Of a stretch of DNA of 64,000 bases, positions 8,724 to 17,589 are shown in pieces (the stretch's first letter is position 1; every line of letters starts with the position of its first letter). The stretch is from Clostridium amylolyticum. GTDB taxonomy: Bacteria > Bacillota > Clostridia > Clostridiales > Clostridiaceae. The notes beneath the pieces are model-generated. The model made no database searches. It was not told the DNA's origin and was given only the letters and a program-made list of their open reading frames with translations. The translations under genes were made by a program, and so were the position numbers. The stretch is taken from assembly GCF_900142075.1 (NCBI RefSeq), contig NZ_FQZO01000007.1, forward strand, positions 1-64,000, in the 5' to 3' direction.

Positions 8724-9782
8724 CTATTTTATTATCACTTCATGTCCTGTTTTTGACGACTCATATATAGCATCTAATATCTTCATAAGCTCTACTCCAT
8801 CTTCCCCAGGATTTAGGCATGGAGTTCCATTGGCCACACAATCTATAAAATGCTTTATTTCCTCTTGGAAGTTATATTCAAAGGAAAACTTTGCAGGATC
8901 TACCACTGGCGCTGCATCAGTAAAATAGTTGTTTTTGCTTTTGTAAAACTCAACGGCAGGCTCCATTTGTGCTCCTGCTTTATCACCAAATACATTTAGA
9001 TATAACTCATCTTTCTTTGTATGCAGCACCCAGCTTGTCTCGAAGAATAAAGTTAATCCATTGTCAAATTTAATTAAGGCTGTAGCACAATCCTCCACAT
9101 CGTTAAAGGTGCTGTAATCTGCGGAATAATACTTATTTATACCTTTAATCTCCGGCATCATTCCAAGATGATTAAAAGTAGAAGCAGTAACAGAAACCGC
9201 TTTAGGCTTTCCTGTAAGGTATCTAACTAGGTCTATCATGTGAACCCCTAAATCTATAACTGGGCCGCCGCCAGACCTTGATTTATCTGAAAACCATCCT
9301 CCAGGATTTCCCCATCTTCTTATACATCCTGTTTTAGCATAATATATATTGCCAAGTTCTCCATTGTCTATAGCCTCTTTTACTATCTTAGTATTTTCTC
9401 CAAATCTTCTTACAAACCCCACCATAAGCAGCTTATTGTTTTTCTTTGCTGCCTCTACCATATCTTCAGCTTCTTTAGCATTTAAAGCTAAAGGCTTTTC
9501 ACAAAGCACATGCTTCCCTGCATTTAATGCTGCTATGGCTATAGGACCATGACCATTATTCCAAGTGGTTACGCTTACGGCATCTATTTCCTCCATCTTT
9601 AACATTTCATTATAATCTGTAAAAACCTTAGGTATATTGTACTTTTTTGAATACTCTTCTACCCTTTCTTTATTTATATCACACACTGCCACTATTTCAA
9701 CGTTATCCAAAGCTTGATAGGATGTGGTGTGAAAATTACTTATACTTCCTGTTCCTATGATACCAACCTTAATTTTATTCAT
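8724..9782 (-). CDS. Gfo/Idh/MocA family NAD(P)-dependent oxidoreductase
   Basis: A 352-residue sugar or polyol dehydrogenase. The N-terminal Rossmann fold begins GIIGTGSISNFHTTS, and the conserved Lys is in LCEKPLAL (Glu95-Lys96-Pro97). The substrate domain has GGPVIDLGVHMIDLVRYLTG with the catalytic His region. Family members oxidise myo- or scyllo-inositol, glucose-derived sugars or amino sugars. It is the first catabolic gene downstream of an AraC regulator and directly precedes two TIM-barrel isomerases. Confidence 0.88.
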   Translation of the reverse strand: MNKIKVGIIGTGSISNFHTTSYQALDNVEIVAVCDINKERVEEYSKKYNIPKVFTDYNEMLKMEEIDAVSVTTWNNGHGPIAIAALNAGKHVLCEKPLALNAKEAEDMVEAAKKNNKLLMVGFVRRFGENTKIVKEAIDNGELGNIYYAKTGCIRRWGNPGGWFSDKSRSGGGPVIDLGVHMIDLVRYLTGKPKAVSVTASTFNHLGMMPEIKGINKYYSADYSTFNDVEDCATALIKFDNGLTLFFETSWVLHTKKDELYLNVFGDKAGAQMEPAVEFYKSKNNYFTDAAPVVDPAKFSFEYNFQEEIKHFIDCVANGTPCLNPGEDGVELMKILDAIYESSKTGHEVIIK

Positions 9783-9945
9783 TATTATCCCTCCACTACT
9801 TTTATTACATTTAAGGTTATTATAAAGCTATAAAATTCTTTTGCCTTTGACTACAGTTTAGATGTTATTTAACATTTTTATATATTTTCTGTTTGCAATG
9901 TAAGTTGTAGAATATAATAATATTCTTTATGTCCTCTAAAATAAT

Positions 9946-10857
9946 TTAAATATTTTTATTATATTCATGAAGCTTTTGATATTCACTAGGGGATACACCT
10001 ATTTCTTTTTTAAAGGTTCTACTAAAGGAGTGTATAGATTGAAAATTTAATGCATAGGCAATTTGTGTTATACTTTTTTTACCTTCAATTAAAAATTCCA
10101 TAGCTTTCTGTAGTCTTTTTTGAGCATAATAACCATGAAGTGTCAATCCTGTTTCTTCTGAAAATGTATGTGATAGGTATGGATAACTATATCCTAAGGC
10201 CTCTGAAATATCTTTTAATTCCACTATTCTAGTTAGATTGTTATCAATATAGTTTATTACATTATAAATCATGCTTTTTGCAGTACCCATATCCTCTTGA
10301 AATTCATATTCATATTCCCAATTAGAAAAATAATTTCTATACATTAAAATTATTATTTGATAAATATAAGATTTTGTCATTACATGAGAGTATTCATTTA
10401 TATCCTTTATTTCCGATAACAATGAAAAAAACGGTTGGCTTATTTTAACTCTATCTTCCTTTAAAGGAACCACAGAAGTGTTGTCCATCATTTTTTTAAT
10501 ATGATTCATCTCATCTTCCAAGCCTATGTCATTATTAAATATAAATCCTATATAAAGATACCTGAAAGGATCTATCTTGTCTGCTTCAATTTTGTGCATT
10601 TCTCCTGGAAGATTTATAAATATATTCCCTTGCTTTACATCATATCTCTTTCCATTGGTATAAAAATATCCTTTTCCACTCTCTATATAGCTTATTTCAT
10701 AGCATATTTGTTTATGTTCTTCACATTTATATCCCGATTGACAGCTTACATCTCCCACTTGATATAGAATTATGGAATCATATTTTTTAGGTACATCCCA
10801 AAAAACGTTATCAAAATGAAACTTTTTATACATATATGAATTTTTTTCATTTTCCAT
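9946..10857 (-). CDS. AraC family transcriptional regulator
   Basis: A 303-residue regulator. The first ~150 residues form a cupin-like sensing domain (motif YIESGKGYFYTNGKRYDVKQ). The last ~100 residues hold two helix-turn-helix motifs with the usual ending IHSFSRTFKKEIGVSPSEYQK. It lies upstream of the oxidoreductase and isomerases on the same strand with a 163-base gap, so it probably activates that cluster in response to the substrate sugar. Confidence 0.88.
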   Translation of the reverse strand: MENEKNSYMYKKFHFDNVFWDVPKKYDSIILYQVGDVSCQSGYKCEEHKQICYEISYIESGKGYFYTNGKRYDVKQGNIFINLPGEMHKIEADKIDPFRYLYIGFIFNNDIGLEDEMNHIKKMMDNTSVVPLKEDRVKISQPFFSLLSEIKDINEYSHVMTKSYIYQIIILMYRNYFSNWEYEYEFQEDMGTAKSMIYNVINYIDNNLTRIVELKDISEALGYSYPYLSHTFSEETGLTLHGYYAQKRLQKAMEFLIEGKKSITQIAYALNFQSIHSFSRTFKKEIGVSPSEYQKLHEYNKNI

Positions 10858-10921
10858 AACCCCACCTCTCCTTCCAGTTATTTATTTAAAAGTCATTGTA
10901 ATTATAGCATATTTAGAAAAA

Positions 10922-10956
10922 AACAAGCTAACTAGAATAACTCTCATTAGCTTGTT
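10922..10956 (-). terminator. Terminator after plsY
   Basis: A 10-base stem AACAAGCTAA/TTAGCTTGTT followed on the minus strand by TTTTTTT. It sits between plsY and the downstream araC-type gene. Confidence 0.8.
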
Positions 10957-10997
10957 CAATTAACTTTCCCATGATAGCTGTGCTTAATGGGATTATT

Positions 10998-11591
10998 TTA
11001 TTTATTTTTATTTAATAGTTCAATTATATTTTTTCTATGTCTTAATACCATTACTATGGCTGAAAAAATACAAGCATATATTATAGGCGTAGGAAGTTTA
11101 AGAATTATAGCTGTGATTGCAATAGAAGCTCCAAGAATTATTGATCTTACTGCCACCACTGGAAAAATCTTTTTTAAGGATAAGTGCAAAATTATTCCTA
11201 CCAATACAGGAATTGGTGCTATAAATATAAATGTTCCTAAAGTAGTATTAACTCCCTTACCTCCATGAAACTTTAAAAAAGGAGTATAGTTATGGCCTAA
11301 TATGGCGGCTGTGGCTGTAAGAGAAAGATAAGCATTTTTATCTATAGGCAAATTATAATTATTAGCAATATAAGTAGCCGCTAACATAGGGATTACGCCT
11401 TTTAAAATATCTACTGCTTGAGTTTTATATGCTAATTTGGATCCCGCTACCCTTTTTACGTTGGTAGAGCCAATATTGCCACTACCTTTAGTTCTTATAT
11501 CAAAACCGCAATACTTTTTAACAAGTATATATCCAGTAGGGAATGAACCAAGCAAAAATGATATTAATATAGTAGTATATACCAGCCACAT
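10998..11591 (-). CDS. plsY: Acyl-phosphate:glycerol-3-phosphate acyltransferase PlsY
   Basis: Transfers the acyl group from acyl-phosphate to glycerol-3-phosphate, the first membrane step of phospholipid synthesis. The 197-residue protein has five or so hydrophobic segments. All three PlsY motifs are recognisable: GSFPTGYI near the N-terminus, KGSGNIGSTNVKR (about 35-47) and HNYTPFLKFHGGKGVNTTLG (about 99-118). It stands alone with its own terminator. Confidence 0.95.
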   Translation of the reverse strand: MWLVYTTILISFLLGSFPTGYILVKKYCGFDIRTKGSGNIGSTNVKRVAGSKLAYKTQAVDILKGVIPMLAATYIANNYNLPIDKNAYLSLTATAAILGHNYTPFLKFHGGKGVNTTLGTFIFIAPIPVLVGIILHLSLKKIFPVVAVRSIILGASIAITAIILKLPTPIIYACIFSAIVMVLRHRKNIIELLNKNK

Positions 11592-11631
11592 ACTTTTACC
11601 TCCTAGTTCCTTTTCTTATATATTATATCAT

Positions 11632-11657
11632 AAAAAGGGCGAAGGTAATCGCCCTTT
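11632..11657 (-). terminator. Terminator after glyS
   Basis: Stem AAAGGGCGA/TCGCCCTTT with loop AGGTAA, followed on the minus strand by TTTATG. It begins a few bases after the glyS stop codon. Confidence 0.8.
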
Positions 11658-11663
11658 CTTGGA

Positions 11664-13055
11664 TTAAAATTCCATTTTCTCTTTTATATAATTTTCAAGT
11701 TCATCAATGCTTAGTCTTACTTGATTCATGGAATCTCTATCTCTTAAGGTAACACAGTTATCTTCTAGAGTATCAAAATCTATAGTTATACAGAAAGGAG
11801 TTCCTATCTCATCTTGTCTTCTGTATCTCTTTCCTATGGAACCTGCTTCATCATATTCTACATTGAAGTTCTTTTTCAAGTTATCATAAACTTCTAATGC
11901 TTTTTCAGAAAGCTTCTTAGAAAGTGGAAGCACCGCTGCTTTAAATGGCGCTAGTGCAGGATGAAGTCTCATTACTGTTCTTACATCCCCGCCTTCTAAT
12001 TCTTCTTCATCATAGGCCTCACATAGGAATGCCAAAGCTATTCTATCTGCTCCCAGAGATGGTTCTATGCAATATGGAACATACCTTTCATTGGTAGTTG
12101 GATCTAAATATGACATATCTTGACCCGAATGATTAGCATGCTGCTTAAGGTCATAGTCAGTTCTATCTGCTATGCCCCACAGTTCACCCCAACCAAAGGG
12201 GAATAAGAACTCTATATCTGATGTAGCATTGGAATAGAAGGATAATTCTTCAGCGCTATGATCTCTCAACCTTAAATTTTCACTGGTCATTCCAAGGTTT
12301 AATAGGAAGTTCCAGCTATAATCCTTCCAGTATTTAAACCACTCTAAGTCAGTACCTGGTTTACAGAAGAATTCCAGTTCCATTTGCTCAAATTCTCTAG
12401 TTCTAAAAGTAAAGTTACCAGGAGTGATTTCATTTCTAAAAGATTTACCTATTTGTGCTATTCCAAAAGGAACCTTTTTTCTTGAAGTTCTTTGAACATT
12501 CTTAAAGTTAACAAATATTCCTTGTGCTGTTTCTGGTCTTAAGAAAAGTTCTGACTTAGCATCTTCTGTTACCCCTTGGAAGGTTTTAAACATAAGATTG
12601 AACTTTCTTATATCTGTAAAGTTCTTTTTACCGCATTTTGGACAGCTTATATTATTCTCACCAATATAATTTTTAAGTTCTTCATTGCTCCAGCCATCTG
12701 CTGAAGCTACTTCTGCTCCATTTGCAGTCATATGATCCTCTACTAATTTATCTGCTCTAAATCTAGCTTTACACTCTTTACAATCCATTAGAGGATCTGA
12801 GAATCCCCCCACGTGGCCAGACGCTACCCAAACCTCAGTATTCATTAATATAGCACAATCTACCCCCACATTATAAGGACTTTCTTGCACGAATTTTTTC
12901 CACCAAGCTTTTTTTACATTATTCTTAAACTCTACTCCTAATGGACCATAGTCCCAAGAGTTTGCAAGACCTCCGTATATTTCTGATCCTGGGAATACAA
13001 AGCCTCTATTTTTACATAAAGCCACTATCTTTTCCATGGTTTTTTCCACTGCCAT
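11664..13055 (-). CDS. glyS: Glycyl-tRNA synthetase (single-chain alpha2 type)
   Basis: Charges tRNA-Gly with glycine. The 463-residue length fits the single-polypeptide dimeric class II enzyme rather than the separate GlyQ/GlyS subunits. A zinc-ribbon-like pair is visible at MDCKECKARF and CPKCGKKNF, class II motif 2 at SFRNEITPG, and motif 3 near EPSLGADRIALAFL. The C-terminal anticodon domain follows. Expression is predicted to be controlled by the T-box just upstream. Confidence 0.97.
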   Translation of the reverse strand: MAVEKTMEKIVALCKNRGFVFPGSEIYGGLANSWDYGPLGVEFKNNVKKAWWKKFVQESPYNVGVDCAILMNTEVWVASGHVGGFSDPLMDCKECKARFRADKLVEDHMTANGAEVASADGWSNEELKNYIGENNISCPKCGKKNFTDIRKFNLMFKTFQGVTEDAKSELFLRPETAQGIFVNFKNVQRTSRKKVPFGIAQIGKSFRNEITPGNFTFRTREFEQMELEFFCKPGTDLEWFKYWKDYSWNFLLNLGMTSENLRLRDHSAEELSFYSNATSDIEFLFPFGWGELWGIADRTDYDLKQHANHSGQDMSYLDPTTNERYVPYCIEPSLGADRIALAFLCEAYDEEELEGGDVRTVMRLHPALAPFKAAVLPLSKKLSEKALEVYDNLKKNFNVEYDEAGSIGKRYRRQDEIGTPFCITIDFDTLEDNCVTLRDRDSMNQVRLSIDELENYIKEKMEF

Positions 13056-13123
13056 AATACTTCCTCCTTTAATTATGATTCTAAAATCATTGATTTTTAT
13101 ATAAAAATTAAAATTTTGAAAAT

Positions 13124-13335
13124 AAAAAAAGCCCTACCTCAAAGGGACGAAAATAATCCGCGGTTCCACCCTTTTTGGCTAAAGCCCATCTTTCTAACTA
13201 CCTTGCACTCAGAAGCTCCCTTCATCTTACCACTTTAATGATTTTCACCAGCCATCATCTCTCTTAAAAAGCAATAAGGTTACTCTTCTTCTTCATCATA
13301 CATATTAATTTATAATAATAATTCTATCAAATAAA
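13124..13335 (-). promoter_or_regulatory. Glycine T-box riboswitch upstream of glyS
   Basis: On the minus strand the T-box core AGGGTGGAACCGCGG is exact (13158-13172). It is followed by a terminator hairpin (about 13131-13148) and a T7 run. Upstream lie the stem I landmarks: AGAGA, GCTGGTGAAAATC, and TTCTGAGTGCAA near 13203-13215. The triplet just before CTTCTGAG reads GGA, a glycine codon, and is my best guess for the specifier. Uncharged tRNA-Gly should favour the antiterminator and glyS expression. The rest of the 13056-13485 gap is AT-rich and holds a dispersed repeat copy at its left end. Confidence 0.93.
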
Positions 13336-13421
13336 ACTTAACTGTCAAGGTATTTATTTATATAATTATCAATATTATTAAATGGTCAATGATAATTGAT
13401 TATTGATCATTTAATTTAAAA

Positions 13422-13479
13422 GTTTTTCTGACTTTTTTCAAAAAAAACTTTCTTTCATTTTAAATTCTAAATTCTCAAT
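13422..13479 (-). repeat. Dispersed hairpin-plus-tail repeat, copy 2
   Basis: GTTTTTCTGA, a T-rich loop and an A-run, then CTTTCTTTCATT and the tail TTTAAATTCTAAATTCTCAATT. On the minus strand it begins three bases after the stop codon of the dCMP deaminase gene. Confidence 0.65.
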
Positions 13480-13485
13480 TAACTT

Positions 13486-13983
13486 CTACACTTCTTCTTC
13501 ATGAAAAGATACTGTTATTCCATCCACTTCTGGCTTCAATTTTCTCATATTTACCCCGGCTTTGCTCATCATAAGCTTTGAGGCTTTAACTATGTCTGTG
13601 TGAGAATATTTATCTGAAAGATAAATTACTTCTTTTATTCCAGCTTGAATAATAGCTTTTGCGCATTCATTGCAAGGAAACAGTGCAGTGTATATTCTGC
13701 AGCCCTCTAAGTCTATACCTATGTTATTTAAAATAGCATTTAGCTCAGCATGGCATACAAAAGGATATTTAGTTCCTAAAAAATCACCATCACATTCCCA
13801 GGGAAATTCTTCGTCAGAACATCCTAAGGGAAGTCCGTTATAACCTACCCCTACTATTTTATTTTTAGAGTTAACTATGCAGGCCCCTACCTGAGTTCTA
13901 GGATCTTTGCTCCTTTTAGCAGATAAAAGTGCTATGCCCATAAAATATTCATCCCAAGATATATAATCCTTTCTCTTTTCCAC
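13486..13983 (-). CDS. comEB: Deoxycytidylate (dCMP) deaminase, ComEB-like
   Basis: A 165-residue zinc deaminase that converts dCMP to dUMP for thymidylate synthesis. The catalytic signature is present: His78-Ala-Glu80 and PCNEC with Cys104 and Cys107 as zinc ligands. GACIVNSKNKIVGVGYNGLP near residues 33-52 matches dCMP deaminases. The symbol follows the B. subtilis homologue; no competence genes lie nearby. Confidence 0.88.
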   Translation of the reverse strand: MEKRKDYISWDEYFMGIALLSAKRSKDPRTQVGACIVNSKNKIVGVGYNGLPLGCSDEEFPWECDGDFLGTKYPFVCHAELNAILNNIGIDLEGCRIYTALFPCNECAKAIIQAGIKEVIYLSDKYSHTDIVKASKLMMSKAGVNMRKLKPEVDGITVSFHEEEV

Positions 13984-14025
13984 TTATACCCCCCCTAGCG
14001 CTATTTTAATTATATTTTACCCTAA

Positions 14026-14092
14026 GTGCCAGGCCCGTGACAAGTGAATAATTGAGTACTCAATCATTCTCCTGTCACGAGCCTGGTTTTTT
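14026..14092. repeat. Long REP-like hairpin between fbp and comEB
   Basis: The outer arms CCAGGCCCGTGACA and TGTCACGAGCCTGG pair with one mismatch. Inside them lies ATAATTGAGTACTCAATCAT, which contains the perfect palindrome ATTGAGTACTCAAT. A T-run follows only on the plus strand, antisense to both flanking genes, so it is not an obvious terminator for comEB. It shares AAGTGCCAGG with the hairpin at 3.05 kb. Confidence 0.6.
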
Positions 14093-14095
14093 TCC

Positions 14096-16081
14096 TTATT
14101 TTTCCTTTATGATTCCTGATCGGTATGCTGATAGCAGTAGCTTTAGCTCTCTTATTTGATTTTTTAGCTCTTCACCTACGTCGGTATCTCCCACGGTTTT
14201 GCGCTCCACATTTTTTTCTAGCACTATGATAGTGGATCTTATATCTGTTTCTTCTTTAATGGCTGCTTCTGTGGATTTAAAAGGTTCGTGGCATACAAGC
14301 TGGAGTCCAAAAGAATTATATATCAATGTATAACCAGCTAGTCCAGTTTTTTTCTGATAAGCTTTAGAAAAACCTCCGTCTATCACTAAAAGCTTTCCTT
14401 TTGCTTTAATGGGACTTTCTCCTTTTTTGCTTTCCACTGGCATATGGCCATTTATTATGTGGGCTTCCTGGCATATAAGTCCAAATTCTTCTAAGATTTT
14501 AATGCAGCATTCCTCACTATCTCTATATTTATAATAAGGGTTTTTAGGCTCTTTATGAGTAGCTTTATCCTCAATAAAATATCTTTCAAAGGTAGTCATC
14601 TTTTCCTTACCAAATAGGGGAGAGTGTTTGCCTGTCCAAAGGTACCATAATATATCTAACCCATAAAGCTTCTTTTCCTTGTTTTTGCTGTAATAGCCCT
14701 CCCTTGCTGCTCTTTCTAATTCATCCAATAAATCTTTTCCTTTTAAGTTTTTACCTGATACTTTAAACTCTGAAAAACTTCCATCAGCTTCTAGAGGTAT
14801 ACAAGCATGAAAAAGGAGATTTGTATTATAAGTAAGGTACATGCTGCCTTTAGAAAATAAAAATTCCACATGCTTTTTTAATTTTTCACTGTTAAAGAAA
14901 GAGGACTGAAGCTTTTCTATAACTTCCTTCTCTTCTGGTGAAAGTTCGTAGGGTTTCTCAGGATTTATTGTAGGGAAGCTCTTATCTCTAAGATTATAAG
15001 CTTTCCCTTCTACTGTTACTTTCCCATCCTTTAAATCTATTCCATTTAAAAGTAACCTATGAGCCATTTCAAACTCTGGTCTTCTTTTTATTATTTCTCC
15101 TTCTAGTTTAAACTGTATAATAGAAATTGCTTTATGCATCTTTGCTATAAGCTGTTGTTCTTTAAGGTTATAGCAGTTTTCTTCATCTATAATAGGTAAA
15201 AATTCCTCACAAGGATCATTCCTATAAGCTTCCATGGCAAAAGTAGCTAGAGGGAGAAGATTAATGCCATAACCCTCTTCAATGGTTTCAAGATTTCCAT
15301 ACCTGGAAGATATCCTTAGAACATTGGCAGTACAAACCATAGAGCCTGCCGCTGCTCCCATCCATAAAATATCATGATTTCCCCACTGAACATCCACAGA
15401 GTGATATTTAATAAGCTTATCCAATATTATATGAGCACCGGGACCTCTGTCATATATATCTCCTATTATATGGAGCCTGTCTATAACAAATCGCTGAATA
15501 AGGTTGGACAAGGCTATTATAAATTCTCTTGCCCTATCTATGCTTATGATGGAATTTATTATTTCATCATAATATTCCTGTTTGTTGTATATATCACGTT
15601 TTTCATGTAAAAGCTCCTCTATAATATAAGCAAAATCTTTAGGAAGAGCTTTTCTCACCTTTGATCTAGTATACTTTGTAGAGCAAACCCTACAAATTTC
15701 AATAAGTCTGTACAAGGTTATCTTGTACCAATCATTTATGTTTTCCTGTTCCCTTTGTATTATCTCCAGTTTTTGCTCTGGATAATAAATTAATGAAGCT
15801 AGCTTTTTAATCTCTTTTTGACTTAGATAATTACCAAAACGATCTTCTATCTTTCGTTTAATAACTCCTGATGCATTTTTAAGCACATGAACAAAAGCCT
15901 CGTATTCACCATGAATATCTGTTAAAAAATGTTCAGTACCCTTAGGTAAATTTAATATGGCTTGAAGGTTTATTATTTCTGTGCTGGCATCACAAATAGT
16001 AGGATATCTTTCTGCTAAAAGCTTTAGATACTTTAAATTTTTCATTACCTGTTCCTCATTGGGATCTGAGCTAACAAACAT
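14096..16081 (-). CDS. fbp: Fructose-1,6-bisphosphatase class III
   Basis: Hydrolyses fructose-1,6-bisphosphate in gluconeogenesis. The 661-residue size and the metallophosphatase motifs identify the Firmicute class III enzyme: HFLTDIHGEYEAF (about 56-68), IGDIYDRGPGA, QWGNHDILWMGAAAG and INGHMPV. It stands alone, with an AT-rich promoter region upstream (16082-16240) in which I see no clear -35/-10 pair. Confidence 0.97.
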   Translation of the reverse strand: MFVSSDPNEEQVMKNLKYLKLLAERYPTICDASTEIINLQAILNLPKGTEHFLTDIHGEYEAFVHVLKNASGVIKRKIEDRFGNYLSQKEIKKLASLIYYPEQKLEIIQREQENINDWYKITLYRLIEICRVCSTKYTRSKVRKALPKDFAYIIEELLHEKRDIYNKQEYYDEIINSIISIDRAREFIIALSNLIQRFVIDRLHIIGDIYDRGPGAHIILDKLIKYHSVDVQWGNHDILWMGAAAGSMVCTANVLRISSRYGNLETIEEGYGINLLPLATFAMEAYRNDPCEEFLPIIDEENCYNLKEQQLIAKMHKAISIIQFKLEGEIIKRRPEFEMAHRLLLNGIDLKDGKVTVEGKAYNLRDKSFPTINPEKPYELSPEEKEVIEKLQSSFFNSEKLKKHVEFLFSKGSMYLTYNTNLLFHACIPLEADGSFSEFKVSGKNLKGKDLLDELERAAREGYYSKNKEKKLYGLDILWYLWTGKHSPLFGKEKMTTFERYFIEDKATHKEPKNPYYKYRDSEECCIKILEEFGLICQEAHIINGHMPVESKKGESPIKAKGKLLVIDGGFSKAYQKKTGLAGYTLIYNSFGLQLVCHEPFKSTEAAIKEETDIRSTIIVLEKNVERKTVGDTDVGEELKNQIRELKLLLSAYRSGIIKEK

Positions 16082-16242
16082 ATTATTCCTCCATAACTTC
16101 TAAGAATATACTATTATATATATATAATACACTATTTTTTTGTGATTATATATATAGTATAGCATAATAATTTGTGACAAATTACAATATTTATTGTTTA
16201 TAAAACATAAACACTTTATATAAAAAAATATCTGCATAAAAA

Positions 16243-16269
16243 TATCCCACAGCATTAAACTGTGGGATA
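16243..16269 (-). terminator. Terminator after the ABC-2 operon
   Basis: Stem TATCCCACAG/CTGTGGGATA with a 7-base loop, followed on the minus strand by TTTTTATG. Confidence 0.75.
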
Positions 16270-16335
16270 AAACTAAATATAATCTTACCAGTAGAATTTA
16301 TGATAAATTTATTACTATTCTTATATACTCTTAGA

Positions 16336-17589
16336 TTATATTAATATATCTCGCTTAGTAAATACGAAATGAGCTATTATATAACTAACTACGGTCCAAA
16401 TAACCATTACTATTAAGCCTCTCTCTAATGTAAAGGCCAAATTGTTATAACTTGTTACATAATTACCATCCATAAGGTTTGGAATACTTCCATAGCTTAA
16501 AAATATGTTCTGCATAACAGAAGCTATGGACTTCATTCTAGATCCTATTAAGGAGAAAATAGTTAATCCAAATACACTTACCGATGATACTACCATAGAA
16601 ATCATAGAACTCTTAAATAATACGGACAGCATAAATCCAAAAGCACAAGTTGTTAATATAAATAAACCTTCTATAAGGAACATCTTAAATATATAAGTGG
16701 ACATGGCAATAGTCTTTGTACTGCCCACAACCTCAACTAATGTAGGATTATTCATTTCATCTAGCTTAGTCATGTCAAATAAATACTTTGTACCATATTG
16801 CATAGGATAATCTGCACTTCCAAAGCTTCCTATAAGCCCTACTACTAGGAAGGATATAAGCTGTACGGAAAAGATTATAACTATGGAGGCTATTACGCTT
16901 GTTATAAATTTAGCTGCCAAGACCTTTCCTCTTTTAAGCGGTTGAGTAAGAAGGAATTTAAGGGTGGGAGGTGTACATTCACCAGAAACCATATCAGATA
17001 CTAAAACCACTATAAGAAGGGGAATAAGTAAGAAGATCACATCTCTTAGAGAAAATACTAGAAAACTAAATCCTTCAAATTCTGAACCACTTAAAGGTTT
17101 TATACCCTTATCTCTTAAGGTTTTTAGATTATTCAGTTCTCTTTGTTGTTGAACCCTATATCTATCCGGTGTGTTATTATCTTCTTCAATAAATCTTTCC
17201 ATATTCTTAATTCTATCGTCTAACTCTACTTTCCAGTCCACCTTCACTCCGTTTTTAACGGACTCTTCCAAACGCTTTATAGATTCACTTAACCCCTGCA
17301 TATTTCTCTCATATGATTCTTTTTCCTTAAGAAGTTTTGCTTTTTCTCCTTCATTAGTACTATTAGCAATAAGTTTTTCTACCTCTTCTAATCTAACTTT
17401 CATATGTGCAGAACTGCCTTTAAGCTGCTCCAGTTTAAACTCCGGCTTATTCCATTTTTCATAGTTTTGGGTATCTTTGTATTTACCAAAAACCAATAAA
17501 GCCATAATAGCAGCAAAGCCTAATAATACCACATAAGTTTTCTTTCTTCGTATAAGCTTTTTAAATTCATTATTTATAAGTGTCAGCAT
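16336..17589 (-). CDS. ABC-2 type transporter permease with an extracellular coiled coil
   Basis: A 417-residue membrane subunit. One transmembrane helix (about 17-36) is followed by about 130 charged residues with heptad character (roughly 40-170), predicted to lie outside the cell. Five or six further helices follow (about 180-410). This layout is common in ABC-2 permeases of NatB or bacitracin/lantibiotic-immunity type. Its start overlaps the stop of the ATPase gene by one base (TAATG), so the two form a complex. The exported substrate is unknown. Confidence 0.85.
   Translation of the reverse strand: MLTLINNEFKKLIRRKKTYVVLLGFAAIMALLVFGKYKDTQNYEKWNKPEFKLEQLKGSSAHMKVRLEEVEKLIANSTNEGEKAKLLKEKESYERNMQGLSESIKRLEESVKNGVKVDWKVELDDRIKNMERFIEEDNNTPDRYRVQQQRELNNLKTLRDKGIKPLSGSEFEGFSFLVFSLRDVIFLLIPLLIVVLVSDMVSGECTPPTLKFLLTQPLKRGKVLAAKFITSVIASIVIIFSVQLISFLVVGLIGSFGSADYPMQYGTKYLFDMTKLDEMNNPTLVEVVGSTKTIAMSTYIFKMFLIEGLFILTTCAFGFMLSVLFKSSMISMVVSSVSVFGLTIFSLIGSRMKSIASVMQNIFLSYGSIPNLMDGNYVTSYNNLAFTLERGLIVMVIWTVVSYIIAHFVFTKRDILI

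Noticed and set aside
8377..8928. 183-codon plus-strand reading frame across the isomerase and oxidoreductase genes
   Set aside because: Antisense to two clear family members and spanning their intergenic gap. The translation is low-complexity Ser/Ile/Leu-rich.
14026..14092. Ordinary terminator of comEB
   Set aside because: The T-run is only on the plus strand, where no gene reads into it, and the nested palindrome is not typical of a terminator.
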